64,000 bases of DNA from Deltaproteobacteria bacterium. GTDB taxonomy: Bacteria > Lernaellota > Lernaellaia > JACKCT01. Under the pieces are notes generated by a model. It was not told the DNA's origin. It searched no databases and saw only the letters and a list, made by a program, of their open reading frames with translations. The DNA lies in assembly GCA_020633895.1 (NCBI GenBank), contig JACKCT010000009.1, forward strand, positions 1 to 64,000. The letters run 5' to 3'. The first letter of the stretch is position 1. Every line of letters starts with the position of its first letter. Below are positions 1 to 8,670 of this stretch, piece after piece. The position numbers and the translations under genes are program-made.

Positions 1-39
1 GTTTTCCCGGATCGCATCAACACGCTTCTTCGATTCCCG

Positions 40-1773
40 TCACTCCGCCCGCCGATAAACCCGCGCGGCGCCGATCGGCATGCGTTGTTCGTAATTGTCC
101 CAGTCGATGCTCTGGTAGGCGGCGAGCAGTTGCAGGGCGATGCCGTCGAGCAATTCGATGGGCACCGTCTGCCCTTGGCGCACGGCGGGGTCTTCCATGA
201 GGGCGTGTTTGACCGATTCGATGTCGGCGAATTGGGGGTTGGCGCGCGGGTCGGGGCGACCGAACAGATCAATGATCCACGTCGGACGCAGCGGTATCGG
301 CGGCGGCATCAACGGCCGTCGCGCGGCCTCGTGCCCCAACTCGACAATGGGATTGTAGACGGGCACCCGCCGGTCCGGATCGGCGAGTTTGAAGAGGTAG
401 GACAGCACATACGCGTCGCGATGAAACCCCGCCGAGGCCACGAACACGCCCGCCGGGTGCGCCTCGTCCGCGGATTCCTCGACCACGCGACGCACCCAAC
501 GCCCCATCGGATCGTCCGGCGCGGGCGGCAGATGCACCGGCTGCATTCCGTGTTTGAACGCACCCCCCGGACGCAGTCCGCCGTCCAGCGCGGGAATCGC
601 CCCCAGGCTCAGCGCTACGTACATCCCCCCGCCGACCACCAAGACCGCCGCCGCCAACGCCCGTCGCCCCATCACCGGCAGCCGCGCGCTCGCCACGCCG
701 ATCAACGCCGCGCACGCGGGCACCAGCGCGAGGACGTATTTGTAGTGCTTCTTCACGATCAGTGACTGCACCAGCAGCGGCGCGAGCAGCCAGACGAGAA
801 TCAGGATTTCGTCGCGCCTTCTTGCGACGGCCGGCGGCGTGCCGCGCCAGGTGCGCTTCGTTATTAGCAGCGCGACGGCTCCGACGGTCAGCAGCGCGAA
901 GAAGGGTTGGAGGATGTGCGTGGCGAGAACGCGGGCGTAGGCGAAAATCGCCATCGGATTTTGCAGGACGTTGCCGCCGGTCGCGGCGTACTCGTCGCCC
1001 TGCTCGCCCACGTATTCCAGCGCGAATCGCAGGTACGGCTTGTTGCCGAAGGCGATGACGATCATTGCCGCCATGCCGACCAGCAGCAGCGCGCGGGTGC
1101 GTCCCGGCCCCGGTTCACGCAGGCGCAGCGCGAAGACATACGCGCCCGTCGCGGCGTAGATCACCAGCAGCGGCGCATTGTCGCCCACCGCCTCGCCGAG
1201 CACCGACGCGAACAGTGCCAGGACTGCGAGAGCCAGCGTCGGTCCGGCGCGGGTGAATCCTTGGGCATGGGTGAGCAGCCAGACGCCCGCCGCGGAAAAC
1301 GCCATCGACGTCGTAAACGGCAGGAAGATGCGCGACCAGCCGAACGCCGCCGGAGTCAACGCGAAGGCCGTTGCGCCGATGAGGCCCGCCCATGGATCCC
1401 CGGTTACGCGCTTCGCAATGGCGAAGACCAGCAGCATCGCGACCAGATAGAAAAACGTTGACGTAATCGCCAGGCCGGGGTGCGTCCGGGAGAGGAGGAG
1501 GAAGGGGGCGGCGGTCAGGTTGTAGAGGCATTCGTGGGGCCGGGGCATGTGCCACAGGACGGCGGCGGCCTCCATGATCGGATGGTCGATGAAGCGGTCG
1601 ACCTGGTCGACGGCGATCAGCGGCAGTTGGTGGATGTCGAAGACCGGGGCGGGGTGCGTGGAATGCCACCACAGGTTGCCGACGGTCACGGCGACGGCGA
1701 GGGCGGCCAGCAACGCGACCGCGAGGCGGGGCGTCGGGAGGGGGCGGTCGTCGTTGTCGTCGGCGGGGGACAT
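40..1773 (-). CDS. multipass membrane glycosyltransferase-like protein (GT39/ArnT-like)
   Basis: A 577-residue polytopic inner-membrane protein. A hydrophobic segment follows a short acidic N-terminus, and about ten more hydrophobic stretches lie in the first two thirds. The C-terminal third is soluble and probably periplasmic. The layout (N-terminal TM, a loop with Asp residues, repeated TMs, C-terminal globular part) matches lipid-linked-sugar glycosyltransferases of the dolichyl-phosphate-mannose mannosyltransferase type, but no diagnostic motif was confirmed. The ATG at 1773 is preferred because the open frame upstream of it is Arg/Pro-rich and looks non-coding. The gene at 43528 has a similar architecture. 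Substrate and acceptor cannot be told. Confidence 0.7.
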   Translation of the reverse strand: MSPADDNDDRPLPTPRLAVALLAALAVAVTVGNLWWHSTHPAPVFDIHQLPLIAVDQVDRFIDHPIMEAAAVLWHMPRPHECLYNLTAAPFLLLSRTHPGLAITSTFFYLVAMLLVFAIAKRVTGDPWAGLIGATAFALTPAAFGWSRIFLPFTTSMAFSAAGVWLLTHAQGFTRAGPTLALAVLALFASVLGEAVGDNAPLLVIYAATGAYVFALRLREPGPGRTRALLLVGMAAMIVIAFGNKPYLRFALEYVGEQGDEYAATGGNVLQNPMAIFAYARVLATHILQPFFALLTVGAVALLITKRTWRGTPPAVARRRDEILILVWLLAPLLVQSLIVKKHYKYVLALVPACAALIGVASARLPVMGRRALAAAVLVVGGGMYVALSLGAIPALDGGLRPGGAFKHGMQPVHLPPAPDDPMGRWVRRVVEESADEAHPAGVFVASAGFHRDAYVLSYLFKLADPDRRVPVYNPIVELGHEAARRPLMPPPIPLRPTWIIDLFGRPDPRANPQFADIESVKHALMEDPAVRQGQTVPIELLDGIALQLLAAYQSIDWDNYEQRMPIGAARVYRRAE

Positions 1774-1892
1774 GGACGGTGATTGTCGGTCGGGGCGCGG
1801 CGGGGCGTCAACCGGCGAGCGGGCGGGGCGGACCGTCCCTTTATTTGGGGCCGGAAATGCGCCATCATGACGCCGGATCGACGGAGGGCGGC

Positions 1893-2540
1893 ATGGATCG
1901 TTTGGGCCGCAGTCTGGCCGCGTACGATTTGGCGAGGAGCGGATACCTGGCCGCGCTGGACGTGTCCTTTGCAATGGGCGAGGACGGCGCGACGGGCCGA
2001 TTCGACGTGGTCGGCGTCAAGCTGGCCGACGGGCGCGTCGAGGCGGCGGTGGTGGGGTTGCTTCGGGCCTGGTGGCATCCCACGGCCCATTTGACGCCCA
2101 GCACGATTCGCCGCCACCTCCAGCCGGGGCTGACCGAGGCGCTTTCGGACGGCAACATCGCGGCCTTTCGCGCGGCGTGGGGCCTGGGCGAGGCGCCGGT
2201 GGAGCGGGTGCTCTATTTCAGCCACGCCAGCCCGGAAAAGGCGGACGAGGCCGAGTCCCTGCTGGCGTCCTTGGGCATCCGGCCGGTCTATCTGGAGCGG
2301 GTGGCCGCCGAGCTGGCCCAGGCGCCGCCGGGCAAGGAAGCGCCCGCGGACATCGCCGCCACGCAGTTCGTCAGTCTGGTCCGGGGCATCGGACGACAGA
2401 CGGCGCTCGCGGCCCAGAGTGCCCCGGCGACCCGGCCCCGACCGTCCGCCGACGAGGGAATCGCGAGCCCTCAGTTGGATTTGAAGTTCTTTCGCGACAA
2501 CCTGGCCTCGTCCGGTCCCACCATGGAATCGGACGCTTAG
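1893..2540 (+). CDS. hypothetical protein, possibly a degenerate PD-(D/E)XK-like fold
   Basis: A 215-residue soluble protein that I do not recognise by name. The ATG at 1893 is chosen because a GGAGGG ribosome site lies just upstream; the longer open frame from 1779 starts in GC-rich non-coding-looking sequence. An N-terminal segment, with FDVVGVKLADGR followed by a hydrophobic EAAVVG strand, resembles the beta-hairpin core of restriction-like nucleases (D-V-V-x-V, then E-x-K). The expected catalytic lysine is absent. The C-terminal 40 residues are low-complexity and Pro/Ala-rich. It starts a + strand run with the TM protein at 2586 and the ClpX-like ATPase at 3136, so it may be a partner or substrate of that ATPase. 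That role is inference. Confidence 0.6.
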   Translation: MDRLGRSLAAYDLARSGYLAALDVSFAMGEDGATGRFDVVGVKLADGRVEAAVVGLLRAWWHPTAHLTPSTIRRHLQPGLTEALSDGNIAAFRAAWGLGEAPVERVLYFSHASPEKADEAESLLASLGIRPVYLERVAAELAQAPPGKEAPADIAATQFVSLVRGIGRQTALAAQSAPATRPRPSADEGIASPQLDLKFFRDNLASSGPTMESDA

Positions 2541-2585
2541 AACCGATGAAAACGCGCGGGATATCGGACGCGCGCATGAGGCGAC

Positions 2586-3074
2586 ATGGCCCAACGCAAA
2601 AGCGAGATTCCGCCCAAGCGGCGATCGTTCGCCCTGGCGATCACGATCCGTTTGGCGATTTTGGCCCTGGTGGGGGTGGTGATTCTGTCCATCGGCGCGA
2701 CCAAATACGGCTGGAAACCCCTGGGCCCGAAGATGTCCGCCGAGGAGCTTCGCGCCAAGCTGACCTCGTCGCCCCTGGTGCCGCCCCAGGACGAGGTCGG
2801 GCAGGCCATCCTGGACGAGATGGGCAGCGAGCAGGCGCCCGCCGGCGACTTCGACAACACGCCGTTGGCCGACATCCTGCCCAAGCTGGTCGAGGCGACG
2901 CCGACGCCCGTGCCGGTCGCCACGCCCAAACCAACTCCCAAGCCCACTCCGAAACCCACGCCGAGGCCCACGCCCAAGGCGGCGCCGTCCCTGCCGAGCG
3001 GCGAGCCCGGAGAGGGGATTACCGAAGACGACCAGGACGCGTTGGAAATGCTCCTGAACAAGGAGCTGCACTAG
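2586..3074 (+). CDS. single-pass membrane protein with Pro/Thr-rich spacer
   Basis: A 162-residue protein with a basic cytoplasmic N-terminus (KKR-type, including PPKRR) and one transmembrane helix at about residues 17-37. A soluble segment follows, then a Thr-Pro/Lys-Pro repeat spacer (PTPKPTPKPTPRPTPK-like, about residues 105-140) and an acidic C-terminal tail. The spacer resembles the wall- or periplasm-spanning linkers of TonB-like and envelope-anchored proteins. There is no TonB C-terminal domain and no recognised catalytic domain. GAGG stands 4 bases before the ATG. It sits between the unknown 1893 protein and the ClpX-like ATPase, with short gaps suggesting one transcript. Confidence 0.7.
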   Translation: MAQRKSEIPPKRRSFALAITIRLAILALVGVVILSIGATKYGWKPLGPKMSAEELRAKLTSSPLVPPQDEVGQAILDEMGSEQAPAGDFDNTPLADILPKLVEATPTPVPVATPKPTPKPTPKPTPRPTPKAAPSLPSGEPGEGITEDDQDALEMLLNKELH

Positions 3075-3135
3075 AAAGCCCGACCCGCCGACCGTTCCGA
3101 TAGCGGGGGAACGTCCGGCGAAAAAAGGTGGCCGT

Positions 3136-4227
3136 ATGGAAGACATCAAAGGCGACAAAATCCCCGGCGAACGACCCCGGTGGGAACCCAAACTGGATTT
3201 CACGCCGAGGCAGATCTACGACGAGATGAGCCGATTCGTCATCGGCCAGGAGCGGGCGGTGCGGACCATCGCCATCGCCGCCTACAACCACATCAAGCGC
3301 ATCATCCACCCCAACGACCTGCTGAAAAAATCCAACGTCCTGATGGTCGGGCCCACCGGCAGCGGCAAGACGCACATCGCCCGGACCCTGGCCGGGGCCT
3401 TGAACGTGCCCTTCACCGTCACCAACGCGACCGACTACACGGAGGCCGGATACTACGGCAAGGACGTGGAGGTCATGGTCGCCGAGTTGTTGTTCGCCAC
3501 CGGCGGGGACGTGCGGGCGGCCGAGCGGGGCATTATCTTCATCGACGAGATCGACAAGATCGCCCGGCGCTCCGGCGGCCAACGCACCGGCGCCTCGGGC
3601 CGGGACATCGGCGGCGAGGGGGTGCAGCAGGCGATCCTCAAACTGCTGGAGGCCAACCGGGTCTTTGTGCCCCTCAATGTCACGCAGCACTGGAACAAAC
3701 ACGATTTCGTCCCCATGGAGGTGGGCAACATCCTGTTCATCTGCGCCGGGACGTTTTCGGACATGAAACGGGGCCGGGACCGGGGCGACATCGGCTTCCT
3801 CGGCGAGTCGGCGGACGACAAATCGACCTATCCGGTGGCGGTGCGCGACCTGGAGTCCTACGGATTGCTGGCGGAGCTGCTCGGGCGCCTGCCGGTGATC
3901 GTCGAACTGGACCCGCTGACCGACGACGAACTGATGCACATCGTCACCGACCCGCCCGACAGCCTGCTGCGCGAATATCAGGCCATGTTCGAGTACGAGC
4001 AGATCACCATCGAGATGTGCGACGACGGTCTGCGCGCTATCGCCGCCAAGGCGCGGGAGCGGGGCACCGGCGCGCGCGGCCTGCGGGCCATGTTCGAGGA
4101 GATGTTCCACGACCTGGCCTTCACCGCCCCCGAACGCATGGGCGAGAACGTCGTGGTGGACGCCGATTTCGTCAACGCCAACCTGGTGGAGGCCAAAAAG
4201 CCCCGTCGCCGGGAGGCGGAGGATTGA
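3136..4227 (+). CDS. ClpX-like AAA+ ATPase lacking the N-terminal zinc-binding domain
   Basis: A 363-residue AAA+ unfoldase of the ClpX/HslU clade. Visible motifs are Walker A GPTGSGKT (72-79), Walker B IIFIDEID (133-140), a pore-loop EAGYYGKDV where ClpX has GYVG, arginine-finger/sensor regions, and sensor 2 GTGARGLR. An IGF tripeptide at 219-221 corresponds to the ClpX loop that docks on ClpP. There is no CxxC...CxxC domain, and the protein begins almost at the AAA module. A second, full ClpX with zinc domain and its own clpP is encoded at 56118-58121, so this is a paralog with unknown substrates. The adjacent unknown proteins at 1893 and 2586 are candidate partners. The strong AAGGTGG ribosome site supports the ATG at 3136. 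Confidence 0.88.
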   Translation: MEDIKGDKIPGERPRWEPKLDFTPRQIYDEMSRFVIGQERAVRTIAIAAYNHIKRIIHPNDLLKKSNVLMVGPTGSGKTHIARTLAGALNVPFTVTNATDYTEAGYYGKDVEVMVAELLFATGGDVRAAERGIIFIDEIDKIARRSGGQRTGASGRDIGGEGVQQAILKLLEANRVFVPLNVTQHWNKHDFVPMEVGNILFICAGTFSDMKRGRDRGDIGFLGESADDKSTYPVAVRDLESYGLLAELLGRLPVIVELDPLTDDELMHIVTDPPDSLLREYQAMFEYEQITIEMCDDGLRAIAAKARERGTGARGLRAMFEEMFHDLAFTAPERMGENVVVDADFVNANLVEAKKPRRREAED

Positions 4228-4700
4228 GCCGAATCGCCACGCGCCCCTGCACCCCGGACGACGCCGCGGACATGCATCGGCTCGATCAGGTTTGTTTTGA
4301 CGCGCCGTTCAGTTTTGAACGCACCACGTTTGATATCTTGCTGGAGCGCCCCGGGGCGGTGTCCCTGGCGGCGGTGCATCCGAAGCAGGGGGTGGTGGGG
4401 TTCATCATCGTCGAGCCGTTCAGCGCCGACGCGACCATCGTCTCGACGATCGATGTGCATCCGGACTGGCGCCGACGGGGTATCGGACGGCGCTTACTTC
4501 ATGACGCTCTGGGTCAGGCGACCGCCCGGGGACTTTTCAAATCCTACCTCCAAGTGTATGTTGGCAACGTGGGAGCCATCGCATTCTATCGCCGTCTGGG
4601 ATACCGGATGGTGAAATTGTTGCCCTCGTTTTATGGCGAGGGCATTGATGGATATTTGATGTTTTTGGACTTTCGAACCGTCGCGGGAATTGCCCCATGA
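4224..4700 (+). CDS. GNAT family N-acetyltransferase (RimI-like)
   Basis: A 158-residue acetyltransferase of the GNAT fold. It transfers acetyl from acetyl-CoA to an amine, often a protein N-terminus in RimI relatives. The acetyl-CoA motif A is clear: a VDVHP strand, then RRRGIGRRLL. It is followed by a motif B region, LQVYVGNVGAIAFYRRLGY, typical of RimI-type members. It starts at the TTG at 4224, which overlaps the stop of the ClpX-like gene (TTGA), with GGAGG just upstream, so translation is probably coupled. Substrate unknown. Confidence 0.82.
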   Translation: MSRIATRPCTPDDAADMHRLDQVCFDAPFSFERTTFDILLERPGAVSLAAVHPKQGVVGFIIVEPFSADATIVSTIDVHPDWRRRGIGRRLLHDALGQATARGLFKSYLQVYVGNVGAIAFYRRLGYRMVKLLPSFYGEGIDGYLMFLDFRTVAGIAP

Positions 4701-4719
4701 ATCGAGTCGATTCGCCCAA

Positions 4720-5460
4720 ATGAGATACGCGGTCCTCAGTGACGTTCATGGAAATCTGGTCGCCTTGGAGACGGTGCTCGCCAAGATCGACGAGATCGGC
4801 GTCGATACGATCCTCAACCTGGGGGATCTGGTCGGCTATTACACCGAACCCAACAAATGCGTGGAGATCATCCGGGAACGGGAGATCCCCTCGATCATGG
4901 GCAATCACGACGTGGTCGCCTGCGGCAAGGTGGAGCCGATTCACTTCAACCCCACGGCCGCCCGGGCGATCCTCTGGGCCCGGCAGGAACTGACCGAGGA
5001 CAACCGGGAATGGCTGGCCGGGCTGCCGGACTCGCGCATCATCGACGAGACGGTGCTCATGGTGCACGGCTCGGTGCGCGACCGGGACGAATATCTGCTC
5101 TTCCGGCCGGAGATCGAGCACAGTTTCATCGCCCTGGAAGACGAGTATCCTGACATTTCCGTCGTCTTTTTCGGCCATACGCACCGGCGCATCTATTATG
5201 AGCAGGACGGCGAGAACCTTTACGCCGGAGGCAACTCGGAAAAGCTGGTGATGCGCGAAGGCGCGAAATATCTGGTCAATCCGGGATCGGTGGGCCAGCC
5301 CCGCGACGGCGACCCCCGGGCGGCGTTTTGCGTTTACGACACGGAGGCCGGAGAGGTGACGTTCCACCGGCTCAACTTCGATATCGACAAGGTGGCCGCC
5401 GAGGTCCGGGAATACGCCTTCGGCGAGTCCCTGGCCAAGCGCCTGTACCGGGGCGTGTAA
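4720..5460 (+). CDS. calcineurin-like metallophosphoesterase (YfcE/MJ0936 type)
   Basis: A 246-residue dimetal phosphodiesterase. The metal-binding series is complete: DVHGN near the start, GDLVGYY, GNHD, a VHGS histidine, and GHTHR near residue 155. It ends in the NPGSVGQPRDGDPRAAF segment characteristic of this family. Members hydrolyse phosphodiesters and their physiological substrates are usually unknown. The ATG at 4720 gives a normal family N-terminus (MRYAVLSDVHGN); a TTG 30 bases upstream is an alternative that overlaps the GNAT gene. The TAA stop lies in a small hairpin (5454-5466) followed at once by a palindromic A element. Confidence 0.85.
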   Translation: MRYAVLSDVHGNLVALETVLAKIDEIGVDTILNLGDLVGYYTEPNKCVEIIREREIPSIMGNHDVVACGKVEPIHFNPTAARAILWARQELTEDNREWLAGLPDSRIIDETVLMVHGSVRDRDEYLLFRPEIEHSFIALEDEYPDISVVFFGHTHRRIYYEQDGENLYAGGNSEKLVMREGAKYLVNPGSVGQPRDGDPRAAFCVYDTEAGEVTFHRLNFDIDKVAAEVREYAFGESLAKRLYRGV

Positions 5461-5545
5461 GACACGACGTCCTTCAGAGCCGCGACCTGCCTGTCCACAG
5501 AAGCCTTGGCGAAGGCGGACGAGGGCGCGGGTTGGTTCGTCGCTG
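5454..5545. repeat. stop-codon hairpin plus half of palindromic element A
   Basis: Bases 5454-5466 read CGTGT-AAG-ACACG, a perfect 5-bp hairpin holding the TAA stop of the phosphodiesterase gene. At 5475 an A half-element begins with CAGAGCCGCGACC. It carries the apical insertion seen in other copies (CCTTGGCGAAGG core) and closes with GCGCGGGTTGGT. The matching right half (GGCTCTG) is missing here. Related copies lie at 9635, 12885, 36149, 38211, 39465, 52030, 55448, 55511, 55702, 60853 and 62701. Confidence 0.75.
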
Positions 5546-5573
5546 AAATAGGCCACCCCACGGAGTGACAATC

Positions 5574-6557
5574 TTGGATCTGCGCGTTCCCTACAAAATC
5601 GACGTTCGCGAGGCGATCATCGCGGTCACGCTGCGTTGCAACGCCAAATGCACCATGTGCGATATCTGGGAGGGCGACGGCACCGCCGAGGTGGAGCCCA
5701 GCTACTACTACCACCTGCCCCCCACGCTGACCAACATCAACGTCACCGGCGGCGAGGCGACGCTGCGCGAGGATCTGCCCGAGATCATGGCCGTCATGGC
5801 CCAGCGCTGCCCCGACGCGCGCATCACCCTGTCCACCCACGGCTTTCACACCAAGCGCCTGGCCGAATTCCTGCCGCGCATGAAGGCGGGGGTGAAGAAG
5901 CTGGCGATTCGCGTGTCCATCGACGGCATCGGCGAGACGCACGACCGCGTTCGCGGCATCCCCGGCGCGTACAAGAAAGCCATGGAAACGCTGGACATGC
6001 TGCGTCGCGAGGGGGTGGAGGACATCGGCGTGGGCTTTACGCTGATGAAAGGCAACGAGGACGAGATGATCCCCGTCTTCGACATGGCCGTGGCCAACGG
6101 CTGGCAGTTCACGTCGACGGTGGTGCATTCCTCGCCCATCTTCTTCGGCGACCAGCGGGACAACCGCCCCGACCCGGACAAGGCGCGGGAGGCCTTCCGC
6201 GAGTTGGAGCGGCGCCAACTGCGCAGCGTGCGGCCCAAAGACTGGTTCCGGGCCTATTTCACCGACGGCGTGGTCGACAAACTCTCGGGCCGCCCCCGGC
6301 GCATCCAATGCACCGCCGTGGCGCGATTTTTTTACATGGACCCCACCGGTAAGGTGTACACCTGCCACATTCTGGAAGACGAGCTGGGCATGTTGGAGGA
6401 AGGCTACGACACGTTGGTGGCGAAAAACGCCCATCTGGTCGAAAAGGTCGCCCACTGCCCGGAGAATTGCTGGATGACCTGCACGGTCGCCCCGTTGATG
6501 CGCCAGAACCTGGGCAAGGTCTCCGGCTGGGTCGGCCGCCACAAACTCTCCGCGTAG
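5574..6557 (+). CDS. radical SAM protein with SPASM-like C-terminus
   Basis: A radical S-adenosylmethionine enzyme of 327 residues. The cluster motif CNAKCTMC gives C22-x3-C26-x2-C29. The GGEATLR (GGE-type) and STHG segments and an RVSIDG strand complete the SAM barrel. Cysteines at the C-terminus (CHILEDE, CPENCWMTC) resemble a SPASM/twitch auxiliary cluster site. Reaction unknown; related proteins often sit near surface-polysaccharide genes, and the next gene is a glycosyltransferase fusion 4 bp away. The TTG at 5574 is preferred, with GGAG 8 bases upstream; the GTG at 5565 is the alternative and would overlap that ribosome site. Confidence 0.82.
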   Translation: MDLRVPYKIDVREAIIAVTLRCNAKCTMCDIWEGDGTAEVEPSYYYHLPPTLTNINVTGGEATLREDLPEIMAVMAQRCPDARITLSTHGFHTKRLAEFLPRMKAGVKKLAIRVSIDGIGETHDRVRGIPGAYKKAMETLDMLRREGVEDIGVGFTLMKGNEDEMIPVFDMAVANGWQFTSTVVHSSPIFFGDQRDNRPDPDKAREAFRELERRQLRSVRPKDWFRAYFTDGVVDKLSGRPRRIQCTAVARFFYMDPTGKVYTCHILEDELGMLEEGYDTLVAKNAHLVEKVAHCPENCWMTCTVAPLMRQNLGKVSGWVGRHKLSA

Positions 6558-6561
6558 AACC

Positions 6562-8670
6562 ATGAAAATCCGCATGCTCGGCCTCAAGGGCCTGCCCGGC
6601 ATCCACGGCGGCGTGGAACGTCATGTGGAAGAACTCGGCGCGGCCCTCGTCGCCCGGGGTCACGACGTGACCGCCTACGTCCGCCCCGCCTATACCCCCA
6701 TGCGCCTGCCGGTGCGCGGCATCAAGCTGCAACTGCTGCCCACGCTGCATACGAAGCATATGGACGCGACGGTGCATACGCTCATCGGCAGTATCCACGC
6801 CCTGTTCACCAGCGTCGACGTCGTCCACTACCACGGCATCGGCCCGGCGGCGTTCGCCGTCATCCCGCGCCTGTTCGGCAAACGGGTGGTCGTCACCATC
6901 CATTCCCACGACTACAAGCGCAGCAAGTGGGGGCCCCTCGCCCGGTTCATGCTGCGAAACGCGGAAAAGGCGGCGCTCAAACTGGCGCACCGGACGATCG
7001 TCGTCTCCCGGGACATGGCCGCCACTTTCGGCCACGTGCGGACATTGCGCTACATCCCCAACGGGGTCGGCGCGCCGACGCGCACTGAGGCGGGGGACGG
7101 GCTCGCGGCGTTGAACTTGGAGCCGGGCCGGTATCTGCTCTACGCCGGACGCATCTCGCCGGAGAAGGGGCCCCATCACCTGCTCGAGGCTTTCGCGAAA
7201 ATCGACACGGAGATGAAGCTGGTGCTGGCCGGCGGGTCGAGCCACAACCCTGAGTTCGAGGCCGACGTCGCACGAATGGCGGCGGCGGACGATCGTGTCG
7301 TCATGCCCGGCTATCTGGATGCCGCTAAGATGGCGGAGTTGTACTCCCACGCGGCGGCGTTCGTCCTGCCCAGCGAGCACGAGGGGTTGCCGGTGGCGCT
7401 GTTGGAGGCGCTTAGCTACGGGCTGCCGTGCGTTTGTACGTCGATCCCGGCGGCGCGCGAGGTGGCGACAGCGGACGACGGTTCGTCGCTGGCGATCTTC
7501 GCCGATTCTTACGCCCCCGATGATCTGGCGGCGGCGCTGCGCCGTTTTCTCGACGATCCCGACGCCGCGAAAACCATTGCGGCGCGGGGGCCGGACCATG
7601 TCGCCCGGCATTACCGATGGGACGCGATCGCCGAGCAGACCGAGCGGGCCTATTACGAGGCCGCCGGCGAGTTGGCGCCCGACGAAGCCGCCCAGCCCTG
7701 CCCCGCCTGTCACCAGGTGCCCAAGTCCCTGGAATACGACGCCACCCGCTCGGGGCGCGTGGCCCGGTGCGCGGGATGCGGCATGGTCTTTTCGGTGAGC
7801 CCGCCGCCGGTCGAGGCGCTGCCGCCCGCCTTTACCGACGACCCGGAGGCGTATCTGGCCAACGCCCGCGATCGCCTCGGCCGATTGGAGCGCTATTCCC
7901 TGGCGCGACGGCCCGAGTCCATCGGCGGATGGGCAAAGAACACACGGGCGGAAGGCGACGAGGCGGGAGATCCCGAGGCGACGCTCGACCTGTCGGCCCA
8001 CGGCAAGGGGTTGCTGCTGGACGTGGGGTGCTTCGACGGCAACTTTGCGGCGGCGGCCCGGACGCTGGGCTACGACGTGCTCGGCGTCGAACCGACCGAG
8101 GAGGGCTCCCGGCGCGCCCGCGAGCGCCATGGCTTGACGGTGCATCGGGGGGTGTTCGAGCAGGTGGAAATCCCCGAGGCGCCGGTGGACGTGGTCAGCT
8201 TCATCCACGTTTTCGAGCATCTGAAAGACCCCCGCGCGGCGCTGGTCCGGTCGTGGGAGGTGCTGCGTCCCGGCGGTTATTTGTTGATCGAATTGCCGGC
8301 GTACGACGCTTGGAGTCGCCGCCTGCTCGGCCGTCGCTGGCGCCAGTTCATCTCCGACCACGACCGCTTCTACACCGGGCCGGTGCTCGCGCGGCTCATC
8401 AAGGACGCGGGCTTTCGCATCCTCGAGGAACGCAAGGTCGGAAAGATCATGACGCCGCGCCTGCTGGCCGATCGCCTGGGCCGCTACTACTCCCGCGCCC
8501 TGTCCGGAGGCATTCTCGCGGTGGCGACGGGCCTGGGTCTGGCCAACAAACGCTTCGCGCTGAACCTGGGCGACATCCGCCTGGTCGTCGCGCGCAAGCC
8601 CCTGGGCGGTCGCCCGGACCTGGAACTGGACGGCCGACCCGAGGCGGAGCATTTGCGGGGGCTGCGATGA
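6562..8670 (+). CDS. fused GT4 glycosyltransferase and zinc-ribbon SAM methyltransferase
   Basis: A 702-residue two-enzyme protein. Residues 1-375 are a GT-B fold glycosyltransferase, family 4: N-terminal GLPGIHGGVERHV, a linking YAGRISPEKG strand, and the EHEGLPVALLEA nucleotide-sugar site. Residues 380-406 form a zinc ribbon (C380-x2-C383-x19-C403-x2-C406). Residues from about 484 are a class I methyltransferase with SAM motif DVGCFDGNF (487-495) and FEHLKDP. The second half on its own equals a complete zinc-ribbon Methyltransf_23-type protein. It likely acts in the cytoplasm on a polysaccharide or glycolipid intermediate, adding a sugar and methylating it. The frame is continuous, with no sign of a lost stop codon. 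Confidence 0.85.
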   Translation: MKIRMLGLKGLPGIHGGVERHVEELGAALVARGHDVTAYVRPAYTPMRLPVRGIKLQLLPTLHTKHMDATVHTLIGSIHALFTSVDVVHYHGIGPAAFAVIPRLFGKRVVVTIHSHDYKRSKWGPLARFMLRNAEKAALKLAHRTIVVSRDMAATFGHVRTLRYIPNGVGAPTRTEAGDGLAALNLEPGRYLLYAGRISPEKGPHHLLEAFAKIDTEMKLVLAGGSSHNPEFEADVARMAAADDRVVMPGYLDAAKMAELYSHAAAFVLPSEHEGLPVALLEALSYGLPCVCTSIPAAREVATADDGSSLAIFADSYAPDDLAAALRRFLDDPDAAKTIAARGPDHVARHYRWDAIAEQTERAYYEAAGELAPDEAAQPCPACHQVPKSLEYDATRSGRVARCAGCGMVFSVSPPPVEALPPAFTDDPEAYLANARDRLGRLERYSLARRPESIGGWAKNTRAEGDEAGDPEATLDLSAHGKGLLLDVGCFDGNFAAAARTLGYDVLGVEPTEEGSRRARERHGLTVHRGVFEQVEIPEAPVDVVSFIHVFEHLKDPRAALVRSWEVLRPGGYLLIELPAYDAWSRRLLGRRWRQFISDHDRFYTGPVLARLIKDAGFRILEERKVGKIMTPRLLADRLGRYYSRALSGGILAVATGLGLANKRFALNLGDIRLVVARKPLGGRPDLELDGRPEAEHLRGLR

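Noticed and set aside
1686-4110. Long minus-strand open frames opposite the 1893-4227 genes
   Set aside because: Arg/Gly/His-rich translations with no motifs, lying antisense to well-supported genes; typical GC-rich shadow frames.
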